NCBI RefSeq assembly: GCF_051379705.1
Contig: NZ_CP179868.1
Span: 372,001 to 436,000, forward strand
Length of the DNA: 64,000 nt
Reading direction: 5' to 3'
Origin: Ekhidna sp051379705
GTDB taxonomy: Bacteria > Bacteroidota > Bacteroidia > Cytophagales > Cyclobacteriaceae
Shown here in pieces: positions 26,414-35,382 of the stretch (position 1 is its first letter; each line of letters starts with the position of its first letter). The notes beneath the pieces were generated by a model that saw nothing but the letters and a program-made list of their open reading frames with translations, did no database searches and had not been told where the DNA came from. The position numbers and the translations under genes were made by a program.

Positions 26414-27238
26414 ATGGACAATAGAAAATACTTACCATTTGTAATCATTGGAATAATTGCATTTATCGTGCTATTATCAGCCTTCAATCGCATTTTCTAT
26501 CGGATTGAGGCCTCAGAAAGAGCAGTTCTTTTTAGATCTCTTAGCGGTACTTTGGAGAAAGAAAACATCATCGGCCCAGGATGGCAAGTAAAAGCTCCAT
26601 GGAACGATGTGTATATATATGAGGTGTCGGAGAGTAAGATTGAAGAGACCATGGATGTACTTGATAAGAATGGCTTAAGCATAAGCGTAGATGTAACCGT
26701 TCGATTCCATCCTAAATACGATGCAATTGGCACAATACAAGAAAACTTCAGAGGTGACTATATACAGCGATTAGTAATTCCAGAAGCCCGATCAACAGTA
26801 CGACAGGTAATGGGGCGCTACACAGCTGAGGAGATCTATTCCACAAAAAGACCAGAGGTAGAAGCTGCGATAAAAGAAGAAACAAGGTTAGTTCTTGGCT
26901 CACCAGGAAATGAAGTTGAAATGAAAAGCCTATTAATCAGGTCAATAAAACTGCCTGAACAAATAAAAACAGCTATTGAAAATAAGCTTAAGCAAGAGCA
27001 AGAAGCATTAGCGTATGAGTTTCGACTTGACCGTGAAAAAAGTGAAGCCGAAAGAAAAAGAATTGCTGCAGAAGGTGAAGCTGCTGCCAATAAGATCATT
27101 AACAGTAGTTTAACTGATGAGTTGTTAAAAATGAGGGGAATAGAGGCAACAATGAATATTGCTAACTCACCCAACTCAAAAGTAATTGTAATAGGAGGCA
27201 ATGATGGAGGTTTACCCCTGATTTTGAATGGGAACTAA
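26414..27238 (+). CDS. Prohibitin-like SPFH/Band 7 membrane protein
   Basis: A 274-residue membrane-anchored scaffold of the SPFH family. It has one N-terminal helix (about 7-27), the Band 7 domain with ERAVLFRSLSGTLEKENIIGPG and VTVRFHPKYDAIG, and a long C-terminal helix rich in Glu, Lys and Ala (EFRLDREKSEAERKRIAAEG) that drives ring assembly. The closest match in style is mitochondrial prohibitin rather than HflK/HflC. In bacteria such proteins associate with FtsH-like proteases, none of which is next to it. It lies 62 bases after the acylase gene on the same strand, with no terminator between them. Confidence 0.92.
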   Translation: MDNRKYLPFVIIGIIAFIVLLSAFNRIFYRIEASERAVLFRSLSGTLEKENIIGPGWQVKAPWNDVYIYEVSESKIEETMDVLDKNGLSISVDVTVRFHPKYDAIGTIQENFRGDYIQRLVIPEARSTVRQVMGRYTAEEIYSTKRPEVEAAIKEETRLVLGSPGNEVEMKSLLIRSIKLPEQIKTAIENKLKQEQEALAYEFRLDREKSEAERKRIAAEGEAAANKIINSSLTDELLKMRGIEATMNIANSPNSKVIVIGGNDGGLPLILNGN

Positions 27239-27308
27239 CCCTTCAAAATCTGAATTATAATAGTTAATTTCGTGGAAATCTTAAAATCAGCAAAGAATAA
27301 TAAACAAC

Positions 27309-28595
27309 ATGTCTAAAACCGCTCAAATAACCATTGATGGTAAGTCGTATGAGTTACCTGTAACTGTAGGAACAGAGAATGAAACGGCAATCGATATCAG
27401 TTCATTTAGAGGTCAATCCGGAGTAATTACGCTCGACAGAGGATTCAAAAACACCGGCTCATGTGAAAGTGCTATTACTTTTCTTGATGGTGAAAAAGGA
27501 ATCTTGCGATACAGGGGTTATCCAATTGAGCAACTAGCTGACAATTCTACATTCCTTGAAGTTGCCTATCTGCTGATTTATGGCGAGCTTCCGAATAAAG
27601 CTACTTTTGAAAAATTCGCAGGAGATATCACTCATCACACCCTAGTAAATGAGGATATCAAAAAAATACTTGATGGTTTTCCATCTGCTGCGCACCCAAT
27701 GGGAGTCCTCTCCTCATTGATAACTGCACAAACCGCATTTTATCCAAACAGTCTCGATCCAAACAGGTCTAAAGAAGAAACTGAATTGGGAATCATTCGA
27801 CTTTTAGCTAAAATGCCAACGTTTGCTGCTTGGGCTTATAAGAAGAAAGTAGGTCACCCGGTTATTTACCCGAGTAATAAAATGGACTACTGTGGCAACT
27901 TCCTCAACATGATGTTTGCTTTACCTGCCGAGGAGTATGAAGTAGATCCGGTTGTTGCGAATGCGTTGGACAAATTACTGATTCTACACGCAGATCATGA
28001 GCAAAACTGCTCTGCATCGACAGTAAGAATTGTTGGATCAAGCCAGGCTAGCCTGTGGGCATCTATTTCTGCAGGAATCAATGCTTTATGGGGACCATTG
28101 CACGGTGGAGCCAACCAAGCAGTGATAGAGATGCTTGAAAATATCAAAGCAGATGGTGGCGACACCAAGAAGTGGATGGCAAAAGCCAAAGACAAAGACG
28201 ATCCGTTCAGATTGATGGGCTTTGGACACAGAGTGTACAAGAACTTTGATCCAAGAGCCAGAATCATCAAAAAAGCTGCTGACGATGTATTAGAAAAGCT
28301 TGGTGTAGTAGATCCAGTGCTTGACATTGCTAAAGGACTCGAGGAAGAAGCGCTCCGAGACGAATACTTCGTAGAAAGAAAACTGTATCCTAACGTGGAC
28401 TTTTATTCTGGCATCATCTACAGAGCACTAGGAATTCCCACGGACATGTTCACTGTGATGTTTGCACTTGGAAGACTTCCTGGATGGATCGCTCAGTGGA
28501 AAGAAATGAGAGAAAATGGAGAGCCTATCGGACGGCCAAGACAGGTATACACTGGAATGAACGAGAGAGATTATATAGACCTTTCTTATAGATAA
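27309..28595 (+). CDS. gltA: Citrate synthase
   Basis: Joins acetyl-CoA and oxaloacetate to citrate, the entry step of the TCA cycle. The 428 residues match the Gram-negative hexameric type. There is a small N-terminal beta region, GILRYRGYPIEQLADNSTF, LLIYGELPN, the catalytic His regions NCSASTVRIVGSSQAS, WGPLHGGANQAV (first His) and GFGHRVYKNFDPRA (second His), and the Asp in the NVDFYSGIIYRALGIP stretch. The last part, LPGWIAQWKEM, is also typical. Length is normal. A terminator follows at 28621. Confidence 0.97.
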   Translation: MSKTAQITIDGKSYELPVTVGTENETAIDISSFRGQSGVITLDRGFKNTGSCESAITFLDGEKGILRYRGYPIEQLADNSTFLEVAYLLIYGELPNKATFEKFAGDITHHTLVNEDIKKILDGFPSAAHPMGVLSSLITAQTAFYPNSLDPNRSKEETELGIIRLLAKMPTFAAWAYKKKVGHPVIYPSNKMDYCGNFLNMMFALPAEEYEVDPVVANALDKLLILHADHEQNCSASTVRIVGSSQASLWASISAGINALWGPLHGGANQAVIEMLENIKADGGDTKKWMAKAKDKDDPFRLMGFGHRVYKNFDPRARIIKKAADDVLEKLGVVDPVLDIAKGLEEEALRDEYFVERKLYPNVDFYSGIIYRALGIPTDMFTVMFALGRLPGWIAQWKEMRENGEPIGRPRQVYTGMNERDYIDLSYR

Positions 28596-28620
28596 AAACT
28601 TTAACTCCACAAAAAGTAAA

Positions 28621-28652
28621 AGCCCTAATCAATATGATCAGGGCTTTTTTAT
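28621..28652 (+). terminator. Rho-independent terminator after gltA
   Basis: A 10-base stem (AGCCCTAATC / GATCAGGGCT, one mismatch) with a 5-base loop precedes a T-run. An A-run lies on the other side, so it may also stop transcripts of the convergent lipoprotein gene. Confidence 0.8.
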
Positions 28653-28669
28653 TTTAATATCAACTTAAA

Positions 28670-29155
28670 TTATTCTGTTGGAGCCATAGGAAATTTCTCT
28701 TCCTTCACTCCACTCACGTGGCTGCTGATTGCCTTCCATTTACCCTCCACTTTTACCAAAATATTGCTGGACTTATACTTCGTGATATATGCCTCTCCGG
28801 CCTCTACACCCTTCATAGTGCCTTCTCCAGAAATCACAGCAGTTCCGTTATCAAAAATATCCAGGCGAATAATTTCAAAATCAAACTCGTCATAGCTTGG
28901 GCCATAGTTTGATATATACGCTAGCTCATCAGCTTTGGTATATATATCTCCATTATCATCAATCATTTGAAAGTCTTCGTGAAGCATCTGATCTAACAAG
29001 ACCGTATCTTGCTCTCCGTATGCTTTAGGCCATAAAATAGTCTTAAACTCTCTTAGAGTTGCTTCATCATTTTCCGTAATCACAACAGGGTTTGCAGCAG
29101 GAGTCGTACAGCTATTAAGCATCACTCCTAATAATCCTAGCAATAAATATTTCAT
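28670..29155 (-). CDS. Lipoprotein with SnoaL/DUF4440-like domain
   Basis: A 161-residue exported protein with a lipobox (MKYLLLGLLGVMLNSC, Cys 16) and one NTF2-like domain of the DUF4440 kind: an opening helix with ALREFKTI-like composition, LLDQMLHEDFQMIDDNGDIYTKADEL, then strands ending YKSSNILVKVEGKWKAISSHVSG. NTF2-like folds serve as enzymes or binding cups; no catalytic residues can be named here. It is divergent from cdd. Confidence 0.85.
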   Translation of the reverse strand: MKYLLLGLLGVMLNSCTTPAANPVVITENDEATLREFKTILWPKAYGEQDTVLLDQMLHEDFQMIDDNGDIYTKADELAYISNYGPSYDEFDFEIIRLDIFDNGTAVISGEGTMKGVEAGEAYITKYKSSNILVKVEGKWKAISSHVSGVKEEKFPMAPTE

Positions 29156-29248
29156 AAATTGTTAAATGTTAAGAACTGCAAACTACACAAAATACGTAGT
29201 AGCATATTTAAAGGAACGTTTAATTTAGATATTGTTTACAAAAATCAT

Positions 29249-29638
29249 ATGTCTGAGATACAATTGAAAGAAAAAGCTAAAGAGGCATCAAAGCATGCCT
29301 ATGCTCCTTACAGCAAATTTAAAGTTGGATGTGCACTACTTACTAAATCCGGCAACATTTATACTGGTTGTAATGTTGAAAACGCCTCTTACGGACTAAC
29401 CATATGCGCAGAGCGAAATGCCATTGCACAAGCCATTAATGTTGAAGGAGAGATCGAAATTGAAACAATCGTTGTGTATACTCCAACACCTACTCCTACT
29501 CCACCATGTGGTGCTTGTCGGCAAGTCATTCATGAGTTTGGAAATCCCGAGGTATTCAGCTTCTGTGACTCACAAACATCAAATACTCATTCAATGAATG
29601 ATTTACTCCCTCATGCTTTTGATTTGAATAAAGATTAA
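29249..29638 (+). CDS. cdd: Cytidine deaminase
   Basis: Deaminates cytidine and deoxycytidine to uridine and deoxyuridine in pyrimidine salvage. The 129-residue protein is of the small homotetrameric type, with the substrate-binding APYSKFKVGCALLT and CNVENASYG, the catalytic C-A-E motif (ICAERNAIAQA) and the other zinc ligands in PCGACRQV. I start at the ATG at 29249 (MSEIQLKEKA), which gives the usual length; the frame is open to a TTG at 29159, which would add 30 residues not found in this family. It overlaps the convergent membrane-protein gene by 4 bases. Confidence 0.95.
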   Translation: MSEIQLKEKAKEASKHAYAPYSKFKVGCALLTKSGNIYTGCNVENASYGLTICAERNAIAQAINVEGEIEIETIVVYTPTPTPTPPCGACRQVIHEFGNPEVFSFCDSQTSNTHSMNDLLPHAFDLNKD

Positions 29639-30135
29639 TATTTGCGAGTCAAGATTTCGCTGTAGATAACCGCTTTCTTTGCTTCTTCTGAATTTAGCCC
29701 GTCACGAATCTCATCAGCAATTGACCATTCCTCTTCTTCTTCATCCTTATCAGTGCCTTTAAACAGTCTCGGTTCTTGAAAATTTTCATCAGGTGCAAAT
29801 TCAATATCTGCTCCTTCAGCCATTTTTATGGATTCTTCATAAACTTTCCGACTTTCATCATCAGCAAACACTCTGCGCTCTCCTTCAAGACTTTGGCTTT
29901 CCTTTTCTGATTCTCTGGTATCGATGACAACCGGCTCCTGCTGAATAATCGGTTCTTCCTCTGGTCTTCCTTCGGTAATCTCCTTTAGAAGATCTTCGAA
30001 AGATTTGGGCTTATTTGTTGGTGGGTTATTTTCAGAACCAGGACGTTCATTCGGCTGCTCCTTCTTTTTTTTTCCTCGTGTGAGGAAATAAATCACTGCA
30101 GCGATGATGTACCACCAAAAACTAAAATCGTCCAT
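29635..30135 (-). CDS. Single-pass membrane protein with long acidic tail, unknown
   Basis: A 166-residue protein with one N-terminal helix (FWWYIIAAVIYFLTR, about 6-20) followed at once by a basic stretch (GKKKKE) that sets the rest in the cytoplasm. The remaining ~140 residues are highly charged, rich in Glu, Pro and Asp, and probably disordered up to about 130 (KSFEDLLKEITEGRPEEE). A short conserved-looking end, LNSEEAKKAVIYSEILTRKY, is likely helical. Similar proteins are common and unnamed in Bacteroidota. The start is 47 bases after the response regulator on the same strand, so they may be co-transcribed. Confidence 0.75.
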   Translation of the reverse strand: MDDFSFWWYIIAAVIYFLTRGKKKKEQPNERPGSENNPPTNKPKSFEDLLKEITEGRPEEEPIIQQEPVVIDTRESEKESQSLEGERRVFADDESRKVYEESIKMAEGADIEFAPDENFQEPRLFKGTDKDEEEEEWSIADEIRDGLNSEEAKKAVIYSEILTRKY

Positions 30136-30182
30136 ACTGCTAAGTTAGAAAAACAGTAATGAAAGTTGGCTGTAAAGAAGAA

Positions 30183-30551
30183 TTAATCGTTGATAGTAGA
30201 TTTGAGAGTTGTAATGATATTTTCCTTGTCAAAAGGTTTACTAAAATATCCGACGATGAGGTTCTGATCAATTGCGTCAACAACTTCCTGAGCTCCTCCA
30301 TAACCAGTCAAAAGGAAACAAGGTAAGCTCTCTTTTGTTTCTTTAACCTTAGTGATAAACTCAATTCCATCCATTTCTGGCATTCGAACATCACTTACGA
30401 TAGCAGCAATCTCATCATGCTCTTTTATCAGACTCAGAGCCTCTGAACCTGACGTTGCATTAAGTATTTCGAATTCATTTTTAAAATTGAATTCGAAAAG
30501 GGTAATGTTGAACTGATCATCGTCCACGTACAGAATGGTCGGTTTCTCCAT
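30183..30551 (-). CDS. Single-domain response regulator (CheY-like)
   Basis: A 122-residue receiver domain without an output domain. The acidic pocket is DDD (10-12), the phosphorylation site is the Asp in IVSDVRMPEMDG (about 54), the Thr switch is in CFLLTGYGG, and the Lys is in YFSKPFD (about 105). It should relay phosphate or act by binding a partner. No kinase is next to it. The nearest possible partners in the window are the chemotaxis genes at the left edge, far away, so no pairing can be claimed. Confidence 0.93.
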   Translation of the reverse strand: MEKPTILYVDDDQFNITLFEFNFKNEFEILNATSGSEALSLIKEHDEIAAIVSDVRMPEMDGIEFITKVKETKESLPCFLLTGYGGAQEVVDAIDQNLIVGYFSKPFDKENIITTLKSTIND

Positions 30552-30852
30552 ATTAAGAATTTTCCTACTATCTATGTGTTATTAAAAATAATTGACTTTT
30601 ATTAAAAAGTTAAGTTATTCTCGCAATTGCTATTTGTTTGTTACAATAATGCAACTAACATTTGAATTACACCCCAATCATTCGATTAATCTTTTAAATA
30701 ATTACATGAATCATTGATCTTACAGATCGAATCTCTCTTATGGGGAAAAAAGGTGGATAAATCATGTAAACAATTTCAATTTCTAAACACCTACTTGCAG
30801 ACTAATCTTATATTTTTGTCCGCTTCACCGTGATAGACCGAATGTATTCTAC
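30552..30852. other. AT-rich intergenic region between response regulator and smc
   Basis: A 301-base gap between divergent genes. It is AT-rich, has no open frame longer than about 22 codons, and no clear RNA gene or repeat. It holds a -7 box for smc at 30811 and must contain the promoter for the response regulator, which I could not place. Confidence 0.5.
30811..30818 (+). promoter_or_regulatory. -7 box of the smc promoter
   Basis: TATTTTTG matches TAnnTTTG, 34 bases before the smc ATG. A TTG at 30795 is closer (13 bases) than usual for a -33 element, so only the -7 box is convincing. Confidence 0.4.
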
Positions 30853-33800
30853 ATGCAGTTAACTAAATTAGAAATAAAGGGTTTCAAAAGTTTTGCAGAT
30901 CGAGTTATAATTAACTTCGATGAAGGCATTACTGGCATTGTAGGACCCAATGGTTGCGGCAAATCAAACGTAGTAGATTCCATCAGATGGGTACTAGGAG
31001 AACAAAAATCAAGAGTACTCCGATCTGATAAAATGGAGAACGTCATTTTCAATGGAACGAAAGCTCGGAAACCTACCCAGCTAGCCGAGGTTTCACTCAC
31101 ATTCAACAATACTAAGAATCTTATTCCAACTGAGTATGCTCAGGTGACTATAACCAGACGTTACTATCGCTCCGGTGAAAGTGAATATTTGCTCAACGGA
31201 GTGACTTGCCGTCTAAAGGATATTACCAATCTTTTTCTAGATACAGGTATTGCTTCTAATAGCTACGCAATTATTGAACTGAAAATGGTAGATGATATCC
31301 TTAATGATAAGGATAACTCTCGACGAACCTTGTTTGAAGAGGCTGCCGGAATTTCCAAATTCAAGATCAGAAAGAAAGAGACGCTAAAAAAATTAAGTGA
31401 TACAGATGCTGATTTAGAGCGAGTGGAGGATTTGCTCTTTGAAATTGAAAAAAACCTAAAGTCCCTGGAACGCCAGGCATCTCAGGCCAAAAAATACTAC
31501 GAGCTAAAAGACGACTATAAAAACTCCAGCATTGCTTTAGCAAAAAAGGCAATGAACAATCAGCAAGAACATTTCGATACCATCCAGCAACACATTCATG
31601 GAGAGAATGATAAAAAACTTGCACTAAATGCACTGTTGAATGAAAAAGAAGCAGCCATTGAAAAAGCCAAGGCAGATCTTATCACAAAAGAAAAGTTACT
31701 CTCTTCTCGTCAAAAAACGCTAAATGAACATGTAAGCACTATTCGTCAATACGAGAGTGATAAAAAGATCAAAAATGAGCGTCAAAAATTCTTAAATGAC
31801 AAAATTGATTCGCTCAAGGAACAAATAAGTCATGATAAACAAAGTAGTGAACGAGCCGCAGTTTCGCTGGAAGGTTTACGAAATGAGGCCAGAGAAGCTG
31901 AGAAAGATGTAACATCCATCCTCTCAAATGTCGAATCTCTTAAAAACGATTACGACTCTCAAAAAAATCTCACCACCGAAGCTCAAGAAAAGCTCAACTC
32001 ATTAAACCAATACTTCTCCGATAAAAAGGACCATCAATTTCAACTCACCAAAGAGATTGAAATAAAAGATATCCAGCTAAAATCTATGCTGGGCGAACTT
32101 AGCAAGACGAGTGAAGATTCAAGTGAAAAGAGTGCCAATCTAGAAGAATTTAAAAATAGACTCACAGAAATAGGAGAAGAAAGAAATGAGAAGCAGACCA
32201 CCTTTGATCAATTAAGATCTGCAGAAGAAAGCCTAAAAGAACAAATAGCTAATACTGAAGATCAGCTTACTAAAGCACTTGAAGAATTAGCTCAAATCAA
32301 TCGGTCTCTCGATGCGCGTCAGAATGAATTCAACTTGACCAAATCGCTGGTTGATAATCTAGAAGGATTTCCAGAAGCAATTAAGTTTTTGAAAAAGAAT
32401 CCTCAATGGAAAGATGCTCCACTACTATCTGATATATTGAGTTGCCCTGAAGAATATCGAGTTACAATCGAAAACTTCCTGGAGCCTTTCATGAACTACT
32501 ATATAGTAGAATCAAAGGACGATGCGCTCAAAGCTGTCAATCTTCTCAGCGAATCCACACGAGGTAAGGCCAACTTCTTTATTTTGGATCTTCTAAAAAA
32601 TCATACCTCTGAAAAACTAGGGATACCAGCAGGAAGTGTCTCAGCACTTGATCTAATAGATTATGACGCTAAGTATGAAAACCTGATCAAACATCTACTC
32701 TCGAATGTTTTCATCTCTCCCAACCCAACTAGCGAGTCAGATGAAAACACCGTAATGCTTGATAAGGAAGGAAAAATCACTTTCCGCCGATATAGTATTT
32801 CTGGAGGTTCCATTGGTCTGTTTGAAGGAAAACGAATAGGTAGAGCCAAGAACCTTGAGAACCTTGAGGTAGAAATAAAGAATCTTAAAAAGAAGCAAAC
32901 CCAATCCGAGCAAAAAATCGCCAAGCTTCGGTCTCAGCTTGAAGAATTACGCCTCGCTTCAAAATCAGTTCAACTTGAAGAAGTAAAAGAAGAACTTGCC
33001 AGGATCAAAGAAATGGAAGTTTCTGTTCAAACCAAACAAGAACAATTCGTAGAACTTCTTACCTCCAATAAAAATCGTAGAGAAGATATACAACAACAAA
33101 TTGTTCAGCTCGAAAAAGCACTTGAAGAGCTAAGGCCGCAAGCTGATAAAGAAAAAGAAGAGCTTAAAGAACTTGAGACTAGGCTTGAAGCAAAAAAAGA
33201 AGAAGCTGGGACACTTCAAGAAGCCTTAGAGGTAAAATCAACAGTTTATAATGAAGAAAACGTATTGTTTCATCAGCGTCAAAACAAGCTGAATAGTATT
33301 CTTCAGGAAATTTCATTCAAAGAAGAATCATACCATGCATCACTTGAGCGAATCGAACAAAACAAAGAAGATCTTGAGGATGCTACATCAAACCTCAACG
33401 AGCTTGTCAAGAAAAGTACGGCGAGTGATGATGAGCTTGTCGGAATGTATGAGGAGAAAGAAGCACTTGAAAATGGGGTAAACGAAGCAGAAAAGGAATA
33501 CTATGAGGCTCGTTCCATTATAGACGAAGAGGAAAAGAATCTAAGAGAAACGCAAAGGACTAGAGAAGGAATAGACAATGCACTCATGGAATGGCAAAAC
33601 AAACTCAATGATGCCAAAATGGGACTTAATTCTGTCAAAGATCGACTTTCTGTAGAATTCAATATCAATCTTGAACAGATCAAAGAAGAAGATATTTCTG
33701 ACTACAAGAAGTTCAATGAAGAAGAACTTCGCACCAAAGTTGATAAGCTGAGAAACCGATTGGACAACATGGGACCCATCAATCCAATGGCCATGGAAGC

Positions 33801-34374
33801 CTTTGAAGAAATTCAGGAAAGGCACACTTTCATCATTGGACAAAAGGAAGACTTAATTAATGCCAAAGAATCTTTGCTAACAACAATCGCCGAGATAGAT
33901 GAGGTGGCAAAAGAGACATTCATGGAGGCATTCCAGCATATAAAAGAGAATTTCATTAAAGTGTTCCGAACGCTCTTCACCGAAGAGGATGATTGCGATC
34001 TAATACTCACAAATCCGGAGCAACCCTTAGAAAGCTCTATCGACATCATTGCTAAGCCAAAAGGTAAACGTCCACTTACAATAAACCAGTTATCAGGTGG
34101 GGAAAAGACACTTACAGCCACCTCACTCCTATTTTCAATTTACCTGCTCAAGCCTGCACCGTTCTGTATATTCGATGAGGTCGACGCTCCTTTAGATGAT
34201 GCCAATATTGACAAATTCAATGAGATCATTCGTAAGTTTTCCAAAGAGTCTCAGTTTATAATCGTCACTCACAATAAGCGGACAATGGCGAGCACAGATG
34301 TAATATATGGAGTTACTATGCAGGAACAGGGCGTATCTAAAGTAGTTCCTGTAGATTTGCGTGAACTGGCATAA
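30853..34374 (+). CDS. smc: Chromosome segregation protein SMC
   Basis: ATPase that compacts and helps segregate the chromosome as a dimer with ScpA/ScpB. The 1173 residues have the full layout: N-terminal head with Walker A GPNGCGKS (31-38) and Q-loop nearby, a coiled coil (about 165-510), the globular hinge (about 530-660, with FLEPFMNYYIVESKDDAL and SGGSIGLFEGKRIGR), the return coiled coil (about 665-1000), and the C-terminal head with signature QLSGGEKTLTATSL (about 1079) and Walker B CIFDEVDAPLDDAN (about 1105). Length is normal. ScpA and ScpB are not in the window. The next gene begins 15 bases after the stop. Confidence 0.97.
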   Translation: MQLTKLEIKGFKSFADRVIINFDEGITGIVGPNGCGKSNVVDSIRWVLGEQKSRVLRSDKMENVIFNGTKARKPTQLAEVSLTFNNTKNLIPTEYAQVTITRRYYRSGESEYLLNGVTCRLKDITNLFLDTGIASNSYAIIELKMVDDILNDKDNSRRTLFEEAAGISKFKIRKKETLKKLSDTDADLERVEDLLFEIEKNLKSLERQASQAKKYYELKDDYKNSSIALAKKAMNNQQEHFDTIQQHIHGENDKKLALNALLNEKEAAIEKAKADLITKEKLLSSRQKTLNEHVSTIRQYESDKKIKNERQKFLNDKIDSLKEQISHDKQSSERAAVSLEGLRNEAREAEKDVTSILSNVESLKNDYDSQKNLTTEAQEKLNSLNQYFSDKKDHQFQLTKEIEIKDIQLKSMLGELSKTSEDSSEKSANLEEFKNRLTEIGEERNEKQTTFDQLRSAEESLKEQIANTEDQLTKALEELAQINRSLDARQNEFNLTKSLVDNLEGFPEAIKFLKKNPQWKDAPLLSDILSCPEEYRVTIENFLEPFMNYYIVESKDDALKAVNLLSESTRGKANFFILDLLKNHTSEKLGIPAGSVSALDLIDYDAKYENLIKHLLSNVFISPNPTSESDENTVMLDKEGKITFRRYSISGGSIGLFEGKRIGRAKNLENLEVEIKNLKKKQTQSEQKIAKLRSQLEELRLASKSVQLEEVKEELARIKEMEVSVQTKQEQFVELLTSNKNRREDIQQQIVQLEKALEELRPQADKEKEELKELETRLEAKKEEAGTLQEALEVKSTVYNEENVLFHQRQNKLNSILQEISFKEESYHASLERIEQNKEDLEDATSNLNELVKKSTASDDELVGMYEEKEALENGVNEAEKEYYEARSIIDEEEKNLRETQRTREGIDNALMEWQNKLNDAKMGLNSVKDRLSVEFNINLEQIKEEDISDYKKFNEEELRTKVDKLRNRLDNMGPINPMAMEAFEEIQERHTFIIGQKEDLINAKESLLTTIAEIDEVAKETFMEAFQHIKENFIKVFRTLFTEEDDCDLILTNPEQPLESSIDIIAKPKGKRPLTINQLSGGEKTLTATSLLFSIYLLKPAPFCIFDEVDAPLDDANIDKFNEIIRKFSKESQFIIVTHNKRTMASTDVIYGVTMQEQGVSKVVPVDLRELA

Positions 34375-34389
34375 CTCAGACAAAACCTA

Positions 34390-35319
34390 ATGAAAGCTCT
34401 AGTCAAAGCTTGTTTGATATTACTCTGTGCAATAGGCTGTACTACAAACAATGATAGTAGCCGCTCTACAAGTGATTCCGGTCAATTATCTAGCGTTCAG
34501 CCTGAATTGTCCAGGAATTTTGACTACCAATCACCAATGCCGAAAAATGGTGAATTATATGCCGTCGTAGAATTAGGTGCTTTAGGTCTTAATTACTTCA
34601 TAGTAGATATTGACAAACAGAACAGATGGTCATTAAAGGCATCTTCATATGGAAGAAGTAATATTATTTATGGAGTGAATACCACTACGGAGATAATAAA
34701 CAAGATTTCTGAATTCAGAAGTGAAATCTTAGAGTACGGTGTAAACAAAAAAAATATTCACATAATTGCAAGCTCAAGTGCTGTAAAAGCAGCCATTGTT
34801 GAAGAACTAAAATCTGAGTTATCAAGCCAAAACCTAGATATAGATTATATCAACTCAAAAGCAGAAGGTCAATATGCATTGATGGCTACCATTCCAAAAG
34901 AGTTTATAGATGAGTCTTTTTTGGTGGATATAGGATCTGGCAATACCAAGTTATCCTGGGTAGAACGTAATGATACACTTAGTATTGACATCCATGGATC
35001 TAAGTATTTCCTAAGCGATGTACAAGACACCACAGTATTTAGAGAAGTAAGAGATGCAATTTTAGAGATACCTCGAAAAAACAGAAATCTATGCTTTATG
35101 CTAGGTGGAATGATTTATGAGTTTGTAAAAGATGACATCCAAAAAAGTGAACAGAGGTATTTTGTATTAAAGGCACCAAATGACTACCCAGTGGATAACG
35201 AGAAGCTAAAGGCTGCAAATGTCATCTACAATGCGCTATTCTTAGCGCCTACCTACTCTTATATTTTTGATAGTCAGTCCAACTTTTCTGTTGGTTATCT
35301 ACTTAGTTTAGAAAAGTAG
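34390..35319 (+). CDS. Lipoprotein with Ppx/GppA-like ASKHA fold
   Basis: A 309-residue exported protein with a lipobox (CLILLCAIGC, Cys 17) and a Ser/Asp-rich linker. From about 57 the order of motifs resembles the first two domains of exopolyphosphatase/GppA: a strand-turn opening YAVVELGALGLNYFIVDI, a helix and strand ending IIASSSAVKAA (near 126; Ppx/GppA has A-T-S-A-x-R), an AEGQYALMA stretch (near 160; compare the E-E-G-R-Y-A region that bears the catalytic Glu), then VDIGSGNTKLSW (179-190; the phosphate-2 loop DIGGGSTEL) and FMLGGMIYEF (near 236; the third ASKHA motif). The first phosphate loop is weak. This is my reading, not a known annotation. It follows smc by 15 bases on the same strand. 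Confidence 0.7.
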   Translation: MKALVKACLILLCAIGCTTNNDSSRSTSDSGQLSSVQPELSRNFDYQSPMPKNGELYAVVELGALGLNYFIVDIDKQNRWSLKASSYGRSNIIYGVNTTTEIINKISEFRSEILEYGVNKKNIHIIASSSAVKAAIVEELKSELSSQNLDIDYINSKAEGQYALMATIPKEFIDESFLVDIGSGNTKLSWVERNDTLSIDIHGSKYFLSDVQDTTVFREVRDAILEIPRKNRNLCFMLGGMIYEFVKDDIQKSEQRYFVLKAPNDYPVDNEKLKAANVIYNALFLAPTYSYIFDSQSNFSVGYLLSLEK

Positions 35320-35324
35320 CAATC

Positions 35325-35332
35325 TAATTTTG
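35325..35332 (+). promoter_or_regulatory. Possible -7 box for the DinB-like gene
   Basis: TAATTTTG matches TAnnTTTG 51 bases before the ATG at 35383. No -33 element at the right distance was found. Confidence 0.3.
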
Positions 35333-35382
35333 TCCAAATTGAATCCGATCGTTCGTTAGTGACTAAACTAAACACTACAATA

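Noticed and set aside
29479..29502. Short Thr-Pro codon repeat within cdd
   Set aside because: Part of a normal loop of cytidine deaminase; not an expanding repeat.
30649..30717. 22-codon frame upstream of smc whose first residues (MQLT) equal those of SMC
   Set aside because: Too short; four shared residues are chance.
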